A model generated the notes under the pieces. It was not told where the DNA came from. It searched no databases and was given only the letters and a program-made list of their open reading frames with translations. A stretch of DNA of 64,000 nt from Fimbriimonas sp. (GTDB taxonomy: Bacteria; Armatimonadota; Fimbriimonadia; Fimbriimonadales; Fimbriimonadaceae). Every line of letters begins with the position of its first letter. Position 1 is the first letter of the stretch. This document shows, in pieces, positions 16,815-24,682 of the stretch. The translations under genes and the position numbers were made by a program. Where the stretch lies: positions 302,895 through 366,894 of the forward strand of contig JARXAE010000003.1 in the NCBI GenBank assembly GCA_029866005.1, read 5' to 3'.

Positions 16815-16931
16815 GCTAAAAAGCAGACCCTCGACGAAGCAGTTACGCTGGTAGGTGCGGAGCGCAGATCGGATCGAACAAGGCTACCAGGGCAGGCTCC
16901 CTCGATGCTGATCGCACCGAGGGAAACAAAC

Positions 16932-19409
16932 CTACTCTAGAGGCGAGCGTGTCATCTGGGTGCCATGCACACCGGCCAAAGACCGCGCCTCGAAGTACGC
17001 GATCGGGCCACTGGCTCGGAAGTAATAAACACCCGGCTCTGTAATCGTAACGAAGTTATCCTCAAACACTCCGGTATCACCATCCACCGAAAGCATCAAG
17101 TCAACCACCGGATGGTCAATCCGCACTGCGAAGTAGATCCCGTCCCCAACCTCATCCCGAGAGATGTTGTTAGAGCCAACAATCGTCTGGGGGTTAGCCA
17201 ATCGAGCCTCCTTAGGCTCCGAAAGTAAGTGCCACGTTGGCGCCGCAAAGTTGCCCTCCAGCCAAAGAATCGTCTCCGGAACCGAACATCCCGTGAGATC
17301 GATTTCGCCGGCGATTCCTCGCTGACCAGGTTCAGATTCGAATTCCAACTCGCCACTACGGACCACTTCGCCAGTCAAGAGATTGATCAGGCGATAGTCC
17401 ACATAGAAAGGAGGTAGCTCATCAATTGCATCCTCATTTCGGTCGTCGACGAAGTGAACCTTGACCGTCTCCTTGACTCGTTCTACCGAGAAAAGGGTCT
17501 CGGAGTAGAGCCGTCGCAACTCATGCGCCGACGCTTTATATCGTCCACTGGAGTCGATTACTGCCCAGCTTTGAACCGGCCAGATGTCGTTCAACTGCCA
17601 GATCAAAGACCCCCGGCAGAACGCCGAGCGCCGGAAGTGCTCAACGCCCATCCGCAGCGCATCGCGCTGGTTCAACTGTGAGTAGTACGTCCAATCCTCA
17701 AGCGATTGGCTCTTCGGATAGTGCAGCTCAACGTAGCTAACAAAGGTTGAGTAGCCCTTGCGAGTTTTGTCGTGCCATCGCACTGCCGGACTCTGATAGT
17801 CCCAGTCCTCGTCGCTGATCGTCTCTTCCCATAGCGCAAGCGAGCAAGACGAGGCAAACCCATACTCTGAGCTAAACCGAGCTTCTGAGTCGAGGTAGTA
17901 CTTCCAATCGCCGCGACCGTGCCAGGCATCCCAGTAGTGCGAGTCTCCGATCTTTCCGCCGTTGGCGTCTGGCTCCGAATCGCCACAAGGGGACGTGTGG
18001 ATATAGCTAGTCTCGGGGTTCAAAGCCGAAACAACCTCAGGGAACAGCTTGTCGTACAGATTCTCGCCGTAGAAGCGCGGCGGGTGCTGACCACCCTTCC
18101 AGTTCCACTTCTGCTGCCACATCTGCAGGTTCTCGTTGTTGCCGCACCAGAGTGCGAGCGAGGCGTGGTGGCGCAAGCGCTTGACATTGAATTCTGCCTC
18201 TGGTCGAATCTTGTCCTGCCACTCCTGAGTATCAGGGTAGTACGCGCATGCTTGCGGGAAGTCCTGCCAGACCATGATTCCGAGTTCGTCGCAGATCTCG
18301 TAGAACTCGTCCATCTCGTACATTCCGCCGCCCCAGATGCGAAGCATGTTCGAGCCAAGATCAAGTGCCTGATAAAGCCGCTCCTCGTACCTCTCACGAG
18401 TAATCGCAGACGGGAATGAGTAGTCAGGAATCCAGTTGAAGCCCTTTGCGTAGATCTTGCGACCGTTGACTTCAAACTCGAAGGACTCGCCCATCTCGTC
18501 CTTCTCGCGAAGCAATTTGATGTTGCGGAAGCCGACCTTGATGGTCTTGATGTCCAAATAGACGTTGTCGTTTTCGCCTTCCGGAACTCCTGCACTGAGT
18601 TCAAACAAGGGCTGTTCGCCCGCGCCAATCGGCCACCACAGTTCGGGTTCCTCAATCCGGAAGATTCCCTCCGCTGACTCGTAAGTGACGTCGTCAATCT
18701 CGAGCCAATAATGGATCGCCGCTGGACCTTCGGTCTCGCCATGCGCTGTGAGCGTCACGGAACCGTCCTCGTGCCACTCTTGCGTCGCACTCAGGTGAGT
18801 TACGCGCGAGGCAAATTCGACGAGTCGAATCGGTCGCCAAACGCCACAGCTAACCAGACGGGGACCCCAATCCCATCCGTACATGCACTGGATCTTACGG
18901 ACGAACGATCGCTCTTCAAAACGCTCTACATACTCAGGCAGCCCTTCTTGTTTAAAGAACTCCGCCTGCCGTTCCAGCCCAACCCGAATCGCTGAGTTAA
19001 AGTCGATCCGCAGTTCGTTATCGCCCTCAACGAGCAGCGAAGTGACATCAACTTCGAGCGCAACGAACATGTTGTCGTGCGAAGCGATCTCTTTACCGTT
19101 CAGAGAAATCTTACAAACCGTGTCAAGACCCTCGAAGACCAACTTGCGTACAGGCGACTCTTCTTTGGGTTCCCAGTAAAACGTCGTTCGGTAACTCCAA
19201 TCGGTCTCATCCACCCACTGAACTCCGTACTCGTTCATCCGCTCGTGAGGATGAGGAATGATGCCGTGTTGCATCAAATCAAGGTGAACATGGCCCGGAA
19301 CGACTGCCTCTAACCACTCAGGGTTGCTGTAACCCAGGGTTGAACCTGGCGTGTCGTGCTTGGTTTCGATGAATTCCCAGCCTTCGTGCAGATAAGTTTC
19401 AAAGAGCAT
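16932..19409 (-). CDS. Beta-mannosidase (GH2)
   Basis: Glycoside hydrolase family 2 enzyme of 825 residues that releases terminal beta-mannose, usually from mannan or glycan fragments. Sugar-binding domain (1-200, WSYRTTFYW), immunoglobulin-like domain (about 200-310), then a TIM barrel (KGFNWIPDYSF, LRIWGGGMYE) with the acid/base in GNNE (E426) and the nucleophile in SSEYGF (E515), and C-terminal beta domains. No signal peptide, so it is probably cytoplasmic. ATG at 19409 is preferred to an upstream TTG because homologues start there and a -10 element is well placed. A terminator separates it from the upstream gapN-like gene. Confidence 0.93.
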   Translation of the reverse strand: MLFETYLHEGWEFIETKHDTPGSTLGYSNPEWLEAVVPGHVHLDLMQHGIIPHPHERMNEYGVQWVDETDWSYRTTFYWEPKEESPVRKLVFEGLDTVCKISLNGKEIASHDNMFVALEVDVTSLLVEGDNELRIDFNSAIRVGLERQAEFFKQEGLPEYVERFEERSFVRKIQCMYGWDWGPRLVSCGVWRPIRLVEFASRVTHLSATQEWHEDGSVTLTAHGETEGPAAIHYWLEIDDVTYESAEGIFRIEEPELWWPIGAGEQPLFELSAGVPEGENDNVYLDIKTIKVGFRNIKLLREKDEMGESFEFEVNGRKIYAKGFNWIPDYSFPSAITRERYEERLYQALDLGSNMLRIWGGGMYEMDEFYEICDELGIMVWQDFPQACAYYPDTQEWQDKIRPEAEFNVKRLRHHASLALWCGNNENLQMWQQKWNWKGGQHPPRFYGENLYDKLFPEVVSALNPETSYIHTSPCGDSEPDANGGKIGDSHYWDAWHGRGDWKYYLDSEARFSSEYGFASSCSLALWEETISDEDWDYQSPAVRWHDKTRKGYSTFVSYVELHYPKSQSLEDWTYYSQLNQRDALRMGVEHFRRSAFCRGSLIWQLNDIWPVQSWAVIDSSGRYKASAHELRRLYSETLFSVERVKETVKVHFVDDRNEDAIDELPPFYVDYRLINLLTGEVVRSGELEFESEPGQRGIAGEIDLTGCSVPETILWLEGNFAAPTWHLLSEPKEARLANPQTIVGSNNISRDEVGDGIYFAVRIDHPVVDLMLSVDGDTGVFEDNFVTITEPGVYYFRASGPIAYFEARSLAGVHGTQMTRSPLE

Positions 19410-19417
19410 TACGAGCA

Positions 19418-19423
19418 AGTGTA
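19418..19423 (-). promoter_or_regulatory. -10 element before beta-mannosidase
   Basis: TACACT on the minus strand, eight bases before ATG 19409; near-leaderless arrangement. Confidence 0.4.
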
Positions 19424-19453
19424 CCGAGTGATGTATCCGTATATTCACGCGTC

Positions 19454-19497
19454 TTAACAAAACAAACCTCCTTCCAGAACACTTTTCTGGAAGGAGG
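19454..19497 (-). terminator. Rho-independent terminator of the gapN-like gene
   Basis: A 12-bp perfect stem (19467-19478 with 19486-19497, CCTCCTTCCAGA) with a seven-base loop, followed on the minus strand by TTTGTTTTG. It begins 9 bp after the stop at 19507. Confidence 0.92.
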
Positions 19498-19506
19498 AAA
19501 AATCAA

Positions 19507-21126
19507 TTAGAACAAGAAGTCAGTGGTCAGGAAGTTGCTGCTTCTCGCCGCCAAAATCTCGTTAATCAATGCCCGATTTGCCTCGCTATAGTCCGTTGCA
19601 ACCAACGTGCGAATCGAGAATCGCTTTAATGCATCTGCAACTGACAGCGTCCCCTCGGCCGAAGCCTTTCGTCCTGTGAATGGGAACGTATCTGGTCCTC
19701 GTTGGCACTGAACGTTCAAGTTGACTCGCGAGACCTGATTCACCATCGCATCGATCAGTGGACCCAGCACCTTGGGATCGTTTCCAAACAGCGAAACCTG
19801 TTGGCCAAACTGCGTCTCAACTGCGTACTCCATCACCTCGGAGAGATCGTCGTAGGCGCGAATAGGAATAATCGGACCAAACTGCTCCACCTCGTGGAGC
19901 CGCATCTCTGGAGTCACCGGATACACGATCGCCGGCTTCATGAAGTTTTCAATCACTTCACCTCCGCCCTCATTCATGATCTTCGCTCCCATCTTTATCG
20001 CCTCATCCAAAAGACCTCGTAGCCAAGTGGTCGCATTGACGTCCGCCAGCGGCGTCAACTGAGTACCGGGCTTCCAAGGGTGTCCGGCGGGCATCGCGTT
20101 CACAGCCGTTGACAACTCAGAGATCACTTCATCCACTCGTGACTTATGAACGAAGAGAATCTTCAGAGCTGTACACCGCTGACCATTAAAGCCAAGCGTT
20201 CCCGCAACAAGCTGCGGAATCGTCACTTTCATGTCCGCGTCTGGCAAAACAACCGCCAGGTTCTTCGCATCCAACGAAAGAATTGACTTCAAGCGGTGAG
20301 GCTTGGGGTGATAGGTCTTCAACTGGTCGGCGGTCTTGCTGCTACCAATGAATGCCAATAGCTCAACTCCCCCATCCTGAAGGAGCGGCGGAATGATCTC
20401 GTTTCCTTTACCGTTGATGATGTTTACAACGCCTGCCGGGAATGAATCGCGGAATGCCTCCAGCAAAGGTGTGTTTAATAGCTGCCCGTAACGAGGCAAT
20501 TTCGAGATCACCGGGTTCCCCATGATGATCGCGGGAATCAACGTCGTGAACGTCTCGTTCAAAGGATAGTTGTAAGGTCCCATGCACAAAGTTGGACCAA
20601 ACGGCGATCGTCGGATTTGAGCCAGGAAGCCCTTTTCAACGCTAAAACCGCTGTTCTTCCGATCTAATTCCTTCAACGATTCGATCGTGTCCTCAATGTA
20701 CTGAACCGTTCGATCGAACTCCTTCGCCGCGTCGGGAAGGGTCTTCCCGATCTCCCACATGATCAGTTCAACCACCGTTTCGCGGACCGCTTTCATCCGA
20801 GCGACAAAATCCTGCACCGCACCAATGCGCTCAGAGACGGTCATCGTCGGCCACTTGCCTTGCCCGTTATCCCAGGCCGATTGGGCCGCCTTAAGGGCAT
20901 CCAAAGCTTCGTTGGCGTCCAGCACCGGCGCTGCACCAAGGGTAGGTCGAACAATGCCACTGTTCCAGTTGAAGAAAAGGCAGGACTGAACTTCGTTGGT
21001 CTGCCCTGACCACTCGCGGATTTCGCCATTGATCAAGTAGCGGTTGCCACCCTTCACCTCAGGCACTGGTCGTCCATCGGACTGCCAGTTGAGGGGGTCA
21101 ACGGACGAAACATGTTGGGTCGTCAT
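19507..21126 (-). CDS. Aldehyde dehydrogenase, GapN-like (non-phosphorylating glyceraldehyde-3-phosphate dehydrogenase)
   Basis: A 539-residue ALDH-superfamily protein closest in layout to NADP-dependent GapN, which oxidises glyceraldehyde 3-phosphate straight to 3-phosphoglycerate. Visible: catalytic Cys318 in FNGQRCTALK, oxyanion Asn in GPYNYPLN (N186), and cofactor loop FIGSS. The general-base Glu found in nearly all ALDHs (ELGGK) is replaced by Ser284 in LSLDAKN, so either the family uses another base or activity differs. N-terminal extension of about 40 residues and C-terminal tail of 30 residues. Single-gene unit with a strong terminator. Confidence 0.88.
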   Translation of the reverse strand: MTTQHVSSVDPLNWQSDGRPVPEVKGGNRYLINGEIREWSGQTNEVQSCLFFNWNSGIVRPTLGAAPVLDANEALDALKAAQSAWDNGQGKWPTMTVSERIGAVQDFVARMKAVRETVVELIMWEIGKTLPDAAKEFDRTVQYIEDTIESLKELDRKNSGFSVEKGFLAQIRRSPFGPTLCMGPYNYPLNETFTTLIPAIIMGNPVISKLPRYGQLLNTPLLEAFRDSFPAGVVNIINGKGNEIIPPLLQDGGVELLAFIGSSKTADQLKTYHPKPHRLKSILSLDAKNLAVVLPDADMKVTIPQLVAGTLGFNGQRCTALKILFVHKSRVDEVISELSTAVNAMPAGHPWKPGTQLTPLADVNATTWLRGLLDEAIKMGAKIMNEGGGEVIENFMKPAIVYPVTPEMRLHEVEQFGPIIPIRAYDDLSEVMEYAVETQFGQQVSLFGNDPKVLGPLIDAMVNQVSRVNLNVQCQRGPDTFPFTGRKASAEGTLSVADALKRFSIRTLVATDYSEANRALINEILAARSSNFLTTDFLF

Positions 21127-21171
21127 CCCCTACAGTTTGCCCGAAATGTACCTGCCCAGTTTTCGAATGGG

Positions 21172-21177
21172 CATAAT
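21172..21177 (+). promoter_or_regulatory. -10 element, leaderless promoter
   Basis: CATAAT, five bases, then ATG 21183. Confidence 0.5.
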
Positions 21178-21182
21178 TGGAC

Positions 21183-21740
21183 ATGGACCTCGACAAAGCC
21201 GTCGCCAGCCAGATTCAAAATATCCAGACCAAGACTGGCAAGACTCTTGAAGAGCTAGCAACCTTGATCGCGGCTACGAACCTTACGAAGCACGGCGAGA
21301 AGCTCGCCTGGGCAAAGGAAAATCTGGGACTAGGACACGGTGACGCCAATACTCTCGTGCTCACATTGAGTAAGTTGGCGTCTCAATCAACCCCGGCCGC
21401 AGACCCGCTTGATGACATCTACACAGGACCCAAGGCGGCACTACGCCCAATCCATGACGCGATCATGGCCCAAGTTGCAACTTGGGGCGTATTCGAAGTT
21501 CACCCCAAGAAAGGCTACGTTGCACTACGAAGGAAAAAGCAGTTTGCAATGATCGGCCCTGCCACGAACTCCAGAGTTGAACTCGGGCTGAACGCTAAGG
21601 ATCTCTCCGGCCCCGAGCGCTTAGAGCCTCAGGCTCCGGGAGGAATGTGTCAGTACAAGGTCAAGCTCACAGATGTTTCTCAAGTTGATGACGAGTTATT
21701 CAGTTGGTTGCGAACCTGTTTTGAAGCCAGTGCCGCATGA
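21183..21740 (+). CDS. DUF4287 / DUF5655 domain protein
   Basis: A 185-residue protein. The N-terminal DUF4287-like half (about 1-70) has KTGKTLEELATLI and KHGEKLAWAKENLGLGHGDAN, a helical segment often found in small proteins near acetyltransferases. The C-terminal half (75-185) matches DUF5655 (putative nucleic-acid or modification-related domain: YTGPKAALRPIHDAIM, VALRRKKQFAMIGP). Biochemical role unknown. It overlaps the next gene by ATGA, so both are translated together. Confidence 0.85.
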   Translation: MDLDKAVASQIQNIQTKTGKTLEELATLIAATNLTKHGEKLAWAKENLGLGHGDANTLVLTLSKLASQSTPAADPLDDIYTGPKAALRPIHDAIMAQVATWGVFEVHPKKGYVALRRKKQFAMIGPATNSRVELGLNAKDLSGPERLEPQAPGGMCQYKVKLTDVSQVDDELFSWLRTCFEASAA

Positions 21741-22312
21741 AGAGCGATAACTTGCCTCCGACTCTCGAAACGTCCCGCCTGATCATGCGTCCCGTCCAAA
21801 TGTCGGACGCCTCACGCTACCAATCCATCTTCGCAGATTATCAGGTAATCGAATTCCTCGACGGCAACGTCATTCCTTGGCCCTATCCCGAAAACGGCGT
21901 TGTCGAGTTTCTCAACTTCATTCTTCCAAAGATGGAAGCCGGAGAGATAATCGTCTGGGCAATCGTTCCAAAAGGAACCGACGAGATGATTGGAGTCCTG
22001 CACCTCAACCCTCACTCCGAATCTGATCACAGAGGCTTCTGGCTCGGGCGCGACTACTGGGGTCAAGGCTATATGAGCGAGGCGGTGTCGGCTTCGCAGG
22101 ACTACTGTTTCGATGTTCTCGAAATACCTCGGCTGTTGCTTTCCAACGCGGAGCCTAACGTCGGCTCCGCGCGGCTCAAGGAGAAGTCTGGCGCAACCCT
22201 TCTGGGGTTTGAAGATGGCAAATACTTCGCCGGTGGCGGCACTTACCGGTCAATGAAGTGGGAGCTGACCGCGGAGGCCTGGCGAGAAAATCGGCTCCTT
22301 TTTATCGGCTAG
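21737..22312 (+). CDS. GNAT acetyltransferase, RimJ/RimL type
   Basis: A 191-residue N-acetyltransferase using acetyl-CoA. Family pattern: ETSRLIMRPVQMSDA at the N-terminus, FWLGRDYWGQGYMSEAV (acetyl-CoA loop region) and LLLSNAEPNVGSARLKEKSGATLLG near the end, as in ribosomal-protein or peptide N-acetyltransferases. Target unknown. It ends convergently, overlapping the next gene by 11 bp. Confidence 0.9.
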   Translation: MKSDNLPPTLETSRLIMRPVQMSDASRYQSIFADYQVIEFLDGNVIPWPYPENGVVEFLNFILPKMEAGEIIVWAIVPKGTDEMIGVLHLNPHSESDHRGFWLGRDYWGQGYMSEAVSASQDYCFDVLEIPRLLLSNAEPNVGSARLKEKSGATLLGFEDGKYFAGGGTYRSMKWELTAEAWRENRLLFIG

Positions 22313-22916
22313 ACCTCTCTATTGGAAATGGAATCGGGCGATCAGCCCCGGCACTTGGCGGCCCGCAAGCCGGTCTGGCTGAAATGAGTATCAAGCTCAC
22401 AAGCATCCCGAAGATGATCACTATTGTGATCCTTCCTAGCCTGTGGAGGGGGTCGCGTTCATGCCACGAAAAATCCGATTGTAAGTCCAAATCAAAGAGC
22501 CTCTTTTGCTCTTTCCAGCTGATTTCCGGCGAGAAGTTTCCGACCCCGGACTCCGCTAACAACTGATTAAAATCAATAGTTTTGAAGTCATCTAGCGCGT
22601 GACTCAAGCAAGGACCAACTCTAGCAGGTTCGTGTGTCTTGCTGTTCTCCAACTGCCGCAAGCGTGCCTCAAATCCGTCCATCCGCCCTTTTAGTTCCGT
22701 CACCTCATCCGGTCCACGCATCTGGCTCAAAATTCGCCCAATCAACAATGGAGAAGCATCCGTAGCCTCCGCCACATCCCGAATCGTCGGAACCGGCTCC
22801 GAAAATAGTGCCTCGGTCGCTGCCAACCGAGCCAAAAGCTCCTGCAACTCATCCGGGTGAACCTGCTCGTTCAGAAGCCCTGATTGGTCAAGGCGCGTTG
22901 ACTCAACTTCTTTCAT
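22302..22916 (-). CDS. HTH-like plus membrane protein, paralogue 3
   Basis: About 204 residues, family not recognised. Residues 10-75 contain NEQVHPDELQELLARLAATE and an HTH-like stretch TIRDVAEATDASPLLIGRIL, shared almost word for word with the next gene; then a coiled-coil-like segment (MDGFEARLRQLEN) and one C-terminal membrane helix (RITIVIIFGMLVSLILIS). Its ATG overlaps the preceding stop (ATGA at 22913-22916). A membrane-tethered regulator or sensor is an inference. Confidence 0.75.
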   Translation of the reverse strand: MKEVESTRLDQSGLLNEQVHPDELQELLARLAATEALFSEPVPTIRDVAEATDASPLLIGRILSQMRGPDEVTELKGRMDGFEARLRQLENSKTHEPARVGPCLSHALDDFKTIDFNQLLAESGVGNFSPEISWKEQKRLFDLDLQSDFSWHERDPLHRLGRITIVIIFGMLVSLILISARPACGPPSAGADRPIPFPIERSSR

Positions 22917-23440
22917 CTGTTCCAACCTAATTCTGATCGATAGCTAACATAGGCCCAAACGACAAACAGTAGGAAGGCTATTACAGCAGCCTGTACGATC
23001 CATGTGAAATGGACTTTTCGTTGTTCATCCCATCGCTGAGCCACGACTTCATCTTCTGGGGTGAGTTCTGCCGATTTGAGTAGTGACCAGGGGATCGCGT
23101 CAAAGTCGCTGAAGAGGATTCGTTCTGGAGTGTCGGCCCCTACCTTGTTGGTCCGATATCGGTCTGACTGAAGTCTTTCGAGCGCTTCTAAGCGCTCTCT
23201 AAGTTCGAAGACCAGTCCCGAGAGTTGATTGCCCTCATCTTCATTTCGTAGTTCACTCAGGATTCGTCCGATCAACAATGGCGATGCATCCGTCGCCTCA
23301 GCGACATCCCGAATCGTCGGAACCGGATCTGCGAATAGCGCATCCGCCGCCGCCAGGCGACTGAGTAGCTCCTGCAACTCATTCGGATGAACCTGCTCGT
23401 TGAGCAAGTCAGCCTTGTCGAGTCGGGAACCAGAGTTCAA
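22913..23440 (-). CDS. HTH-like plus membrane protein, paralogue 2
   Basis: About 175 residues when started at TTG 23440, which overlaps the stop of the upstream gene as TTGA; a longer upstream frame exists but lies inside that gene. Same N-terminal module as paralogue 3 (NEQVHPNELQELLSRLAAAD, TIRDVAEATDASPLLIGRIL), a coiled-coil-like part (LRERLEALERLQ) and a C-terminal helix (WIVQAAVIAFLLFVVWAYV). The HTH-like module is the best conserved part, and the linkers differ. Confidence 0.75.
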   Translation of the reverse strand: MNSGSRLDKADLLNEQVHPNELQELLSRLAAADALFADPVPTIRDVAEATDASPLLIGRILSELRNEDEGNQLSGLVFELRERLEALERLQSDRYRTNKVGADTPERILFSDFDAIPWSLLKSAELTPEDEVVAQRWDEQRKVHFTWIVQAAVIAFLLFVVWAYVSYRSELGWNR

Positions 23441-23916
23441 GGGCGGCCGGACATCCCTAGGAGCGACATCACCCAACCGGCAAGCGGAACCAACACAAGC
23501 AAAGCGGTTGGAACCAGAATCAGAATCGGAAAATACGGCATCCACTTGTGGTTCTCGTCCACATACCACATGTCCCCCGCGCGATAAACCCCAAGCGGGT
23601 CGTTGTTCCGCCAGAACTTGTCCATCAGTCGACGATCTCCGGAAACAACCTCTGCCGACAGTCGCGCCGTCCCCAGCTTCTTGATCAAGAAATCGTTTTG
23701 CTTGATCGCCGTAACCAGTTCCTGATCCGAATCCCCGCGCAGCTCCGAAACTGCCCGGGCGACCAGCAACGGCTTCATCCCCAACTCCTCTGCCAACGAC
23801 CCCACCGTCGCCACTTCGCGCGGCGCAATCGAGCTCAAGAACCGTGAGGCAACCTTGTCCGCCTCGGCATGCGAAACTGGTGCGGAAAGAATTTCGTCAC
23901 TGACCAACGAAGCCAT
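23437..23916 (-). CDS. HTH-like plus membrane protein, paralogue 1
   Basis: 159 residues, first of the three-gene operon. The N-terminal segment PREVATVGSLAEELGMKPLLVARAVSEL aligns with the HTH-like module of the other two but is more diverged. It is followed by a linker (DKFWRNNDPLGVYRAGDMWYV) and a C-terminal membrane segment long enough for one or two passes (PILILVPTALLVLVPLAGWVMSLLG). Coupled to paralogue 2 by TTGA. Function unknown. Confidence 0.72.
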   Translation of the reverse strand: MASLVSDEILSAPVSHAEADKVASRFLSSIAPREVATVGSLAEELGMKPLLVARAVSELRGDSDQELVTAIKQNDFLIKKLGTARLSAEVVSGDRRLMDKFWRNNDPLGVYRAGDMWYVDENHKWMPYFPILILVPTALLVLVPLAGWVMSLLGMSGRP

Positions 23917-23943
23917 GATGCCTCTATTGTACGAAACTTTCGC

Positions 23944-24477
23944 CTATTTAGGTGCGTTCGCTTTTAGCCAAGCCTCGACTTTGCGAACGCTGCCATCGCC
24001 CATCTTCGGCGCGCCTTTCTGAAGCATCGAAACGAAGTGCCCAATCTCCTCTGGAGCCGCCGGGTAACCGGTGTTCGTTCGAGCATTCCCAGCTTTCTGA
24101 AGCGAATTGACGATCATTTTTCCGGTCTTCGCGTCGAGAATCGCCATGAATGGAAGCCCGGCGTCCTTTCCGCCCAGCTTGATCATGAGATCCAGCCCGC
24201 CTGCATTTTCATCGGCCTTCTGTGCGCCGCTTTCCAGAACGGTGATGTGTACGACTTCTAGGCCACTTTTCACGAGCTTTCCTTCGTCTGTCGTGTCCAA
24301 GAACTTGTCGAATCGTTTGCACCAGCCGCACCAAGATGCATGGAAAATGACCAAGACATTGCTTCCATCCTTTTTCGCTGCGGTGGATGCCTTGGCAAGC
24401 AACTCGGCCGAACTTGGCGGCCCAGCGAGAACCGAAGCGGCAGCAACAAGAGCAAAAAGAGATGTCAAAACTCGCAT
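23944..24477 (-). CDS. Exported thioredoxin-family protein
   Basis: 177 residues with a cleavable signal peptide (MRVLTSLFALVAAASVLAG) and a thioredoxin fold whose active site is CGWC (HASWCGWCKRFDKFL), like DUF255/Thioredoxin_7 members. GLPFMAILD supplies the cis-Pro region. Likely a periplasmic thiol reductase. ATG 24477 is chosen because it begins the signal peptide. It starts about 75 bp from the divergent leader-peptide gene, so the two promoters share one short region. Confidence 0.88.
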   Translation of the reverse strand: MRVLTSLFALVAAASVLAGPPSSAELLAKASTAAKKDGSNVLVIFHASWCGWCKRFDKFLDTTDEGKLVKSGLEVVHITVLESGAQKADENAGGLDLMIKLGGKDAGLPFMAILDAKTGKMIVNSLQKAGNARTNTGYPAAPEEIGHFVSMLQKGAPKMGDGSVRKVEAWLKANAPK

Positions 24478-24479
24478 GA

Positions 24480-24508
24480 TTACAACATCATAACGCTTGT
24501 GATACAAT
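24480..24508 (+). promoter_or_regulatory. Candidate promoter for the leader peptide and rsgA
   Basis: TTACAA (24480-24485), 17 bases, TACAAT (24503-24508). Unlike most promoters here it leaves a leader with a strong ribosome binding site AAAGGAGG at 24535-24542. Confidence 0.45.
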
Positions 24509-24553
24509 AAACCAACGCTCGAAAGGCTAATTTCAAAGGAGGCTGAGAACAAG

Positions 24554-24598
24554 ATGACTGTCAACACCACGATCCACCACGCCTCCCGAGCCGCTTAA
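24554..24598 (+). CDS. 14-residue leader peptide upstream of rsgA
   Basis: ATG-initiated frame reading MTVNTTIHHASRAA then TAA, preceded by the strongest Shine-Dalgarno sequence I see in the window (AAAGGAGG, 11 bases upstream). It ends 84 bp before rsgA. A small hairpin GAGGG/CCCTC (about 24618-24643) lies in the gap. A regulatory leader or a small protein are both possible; no biosynthetic codon run suggests classical attenuation. Confidence 0.5.
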   Translation: MTVNTTIHHASRAA

Positions 24599-24682
24599 AC
24601 GGTAACTTTCCAAAGGTTCGAGGGGCATCAATTCCCTCTGCGTAGCAATGTTGCGCCTGCCCAAACTTTAGGAAACCAAGAA

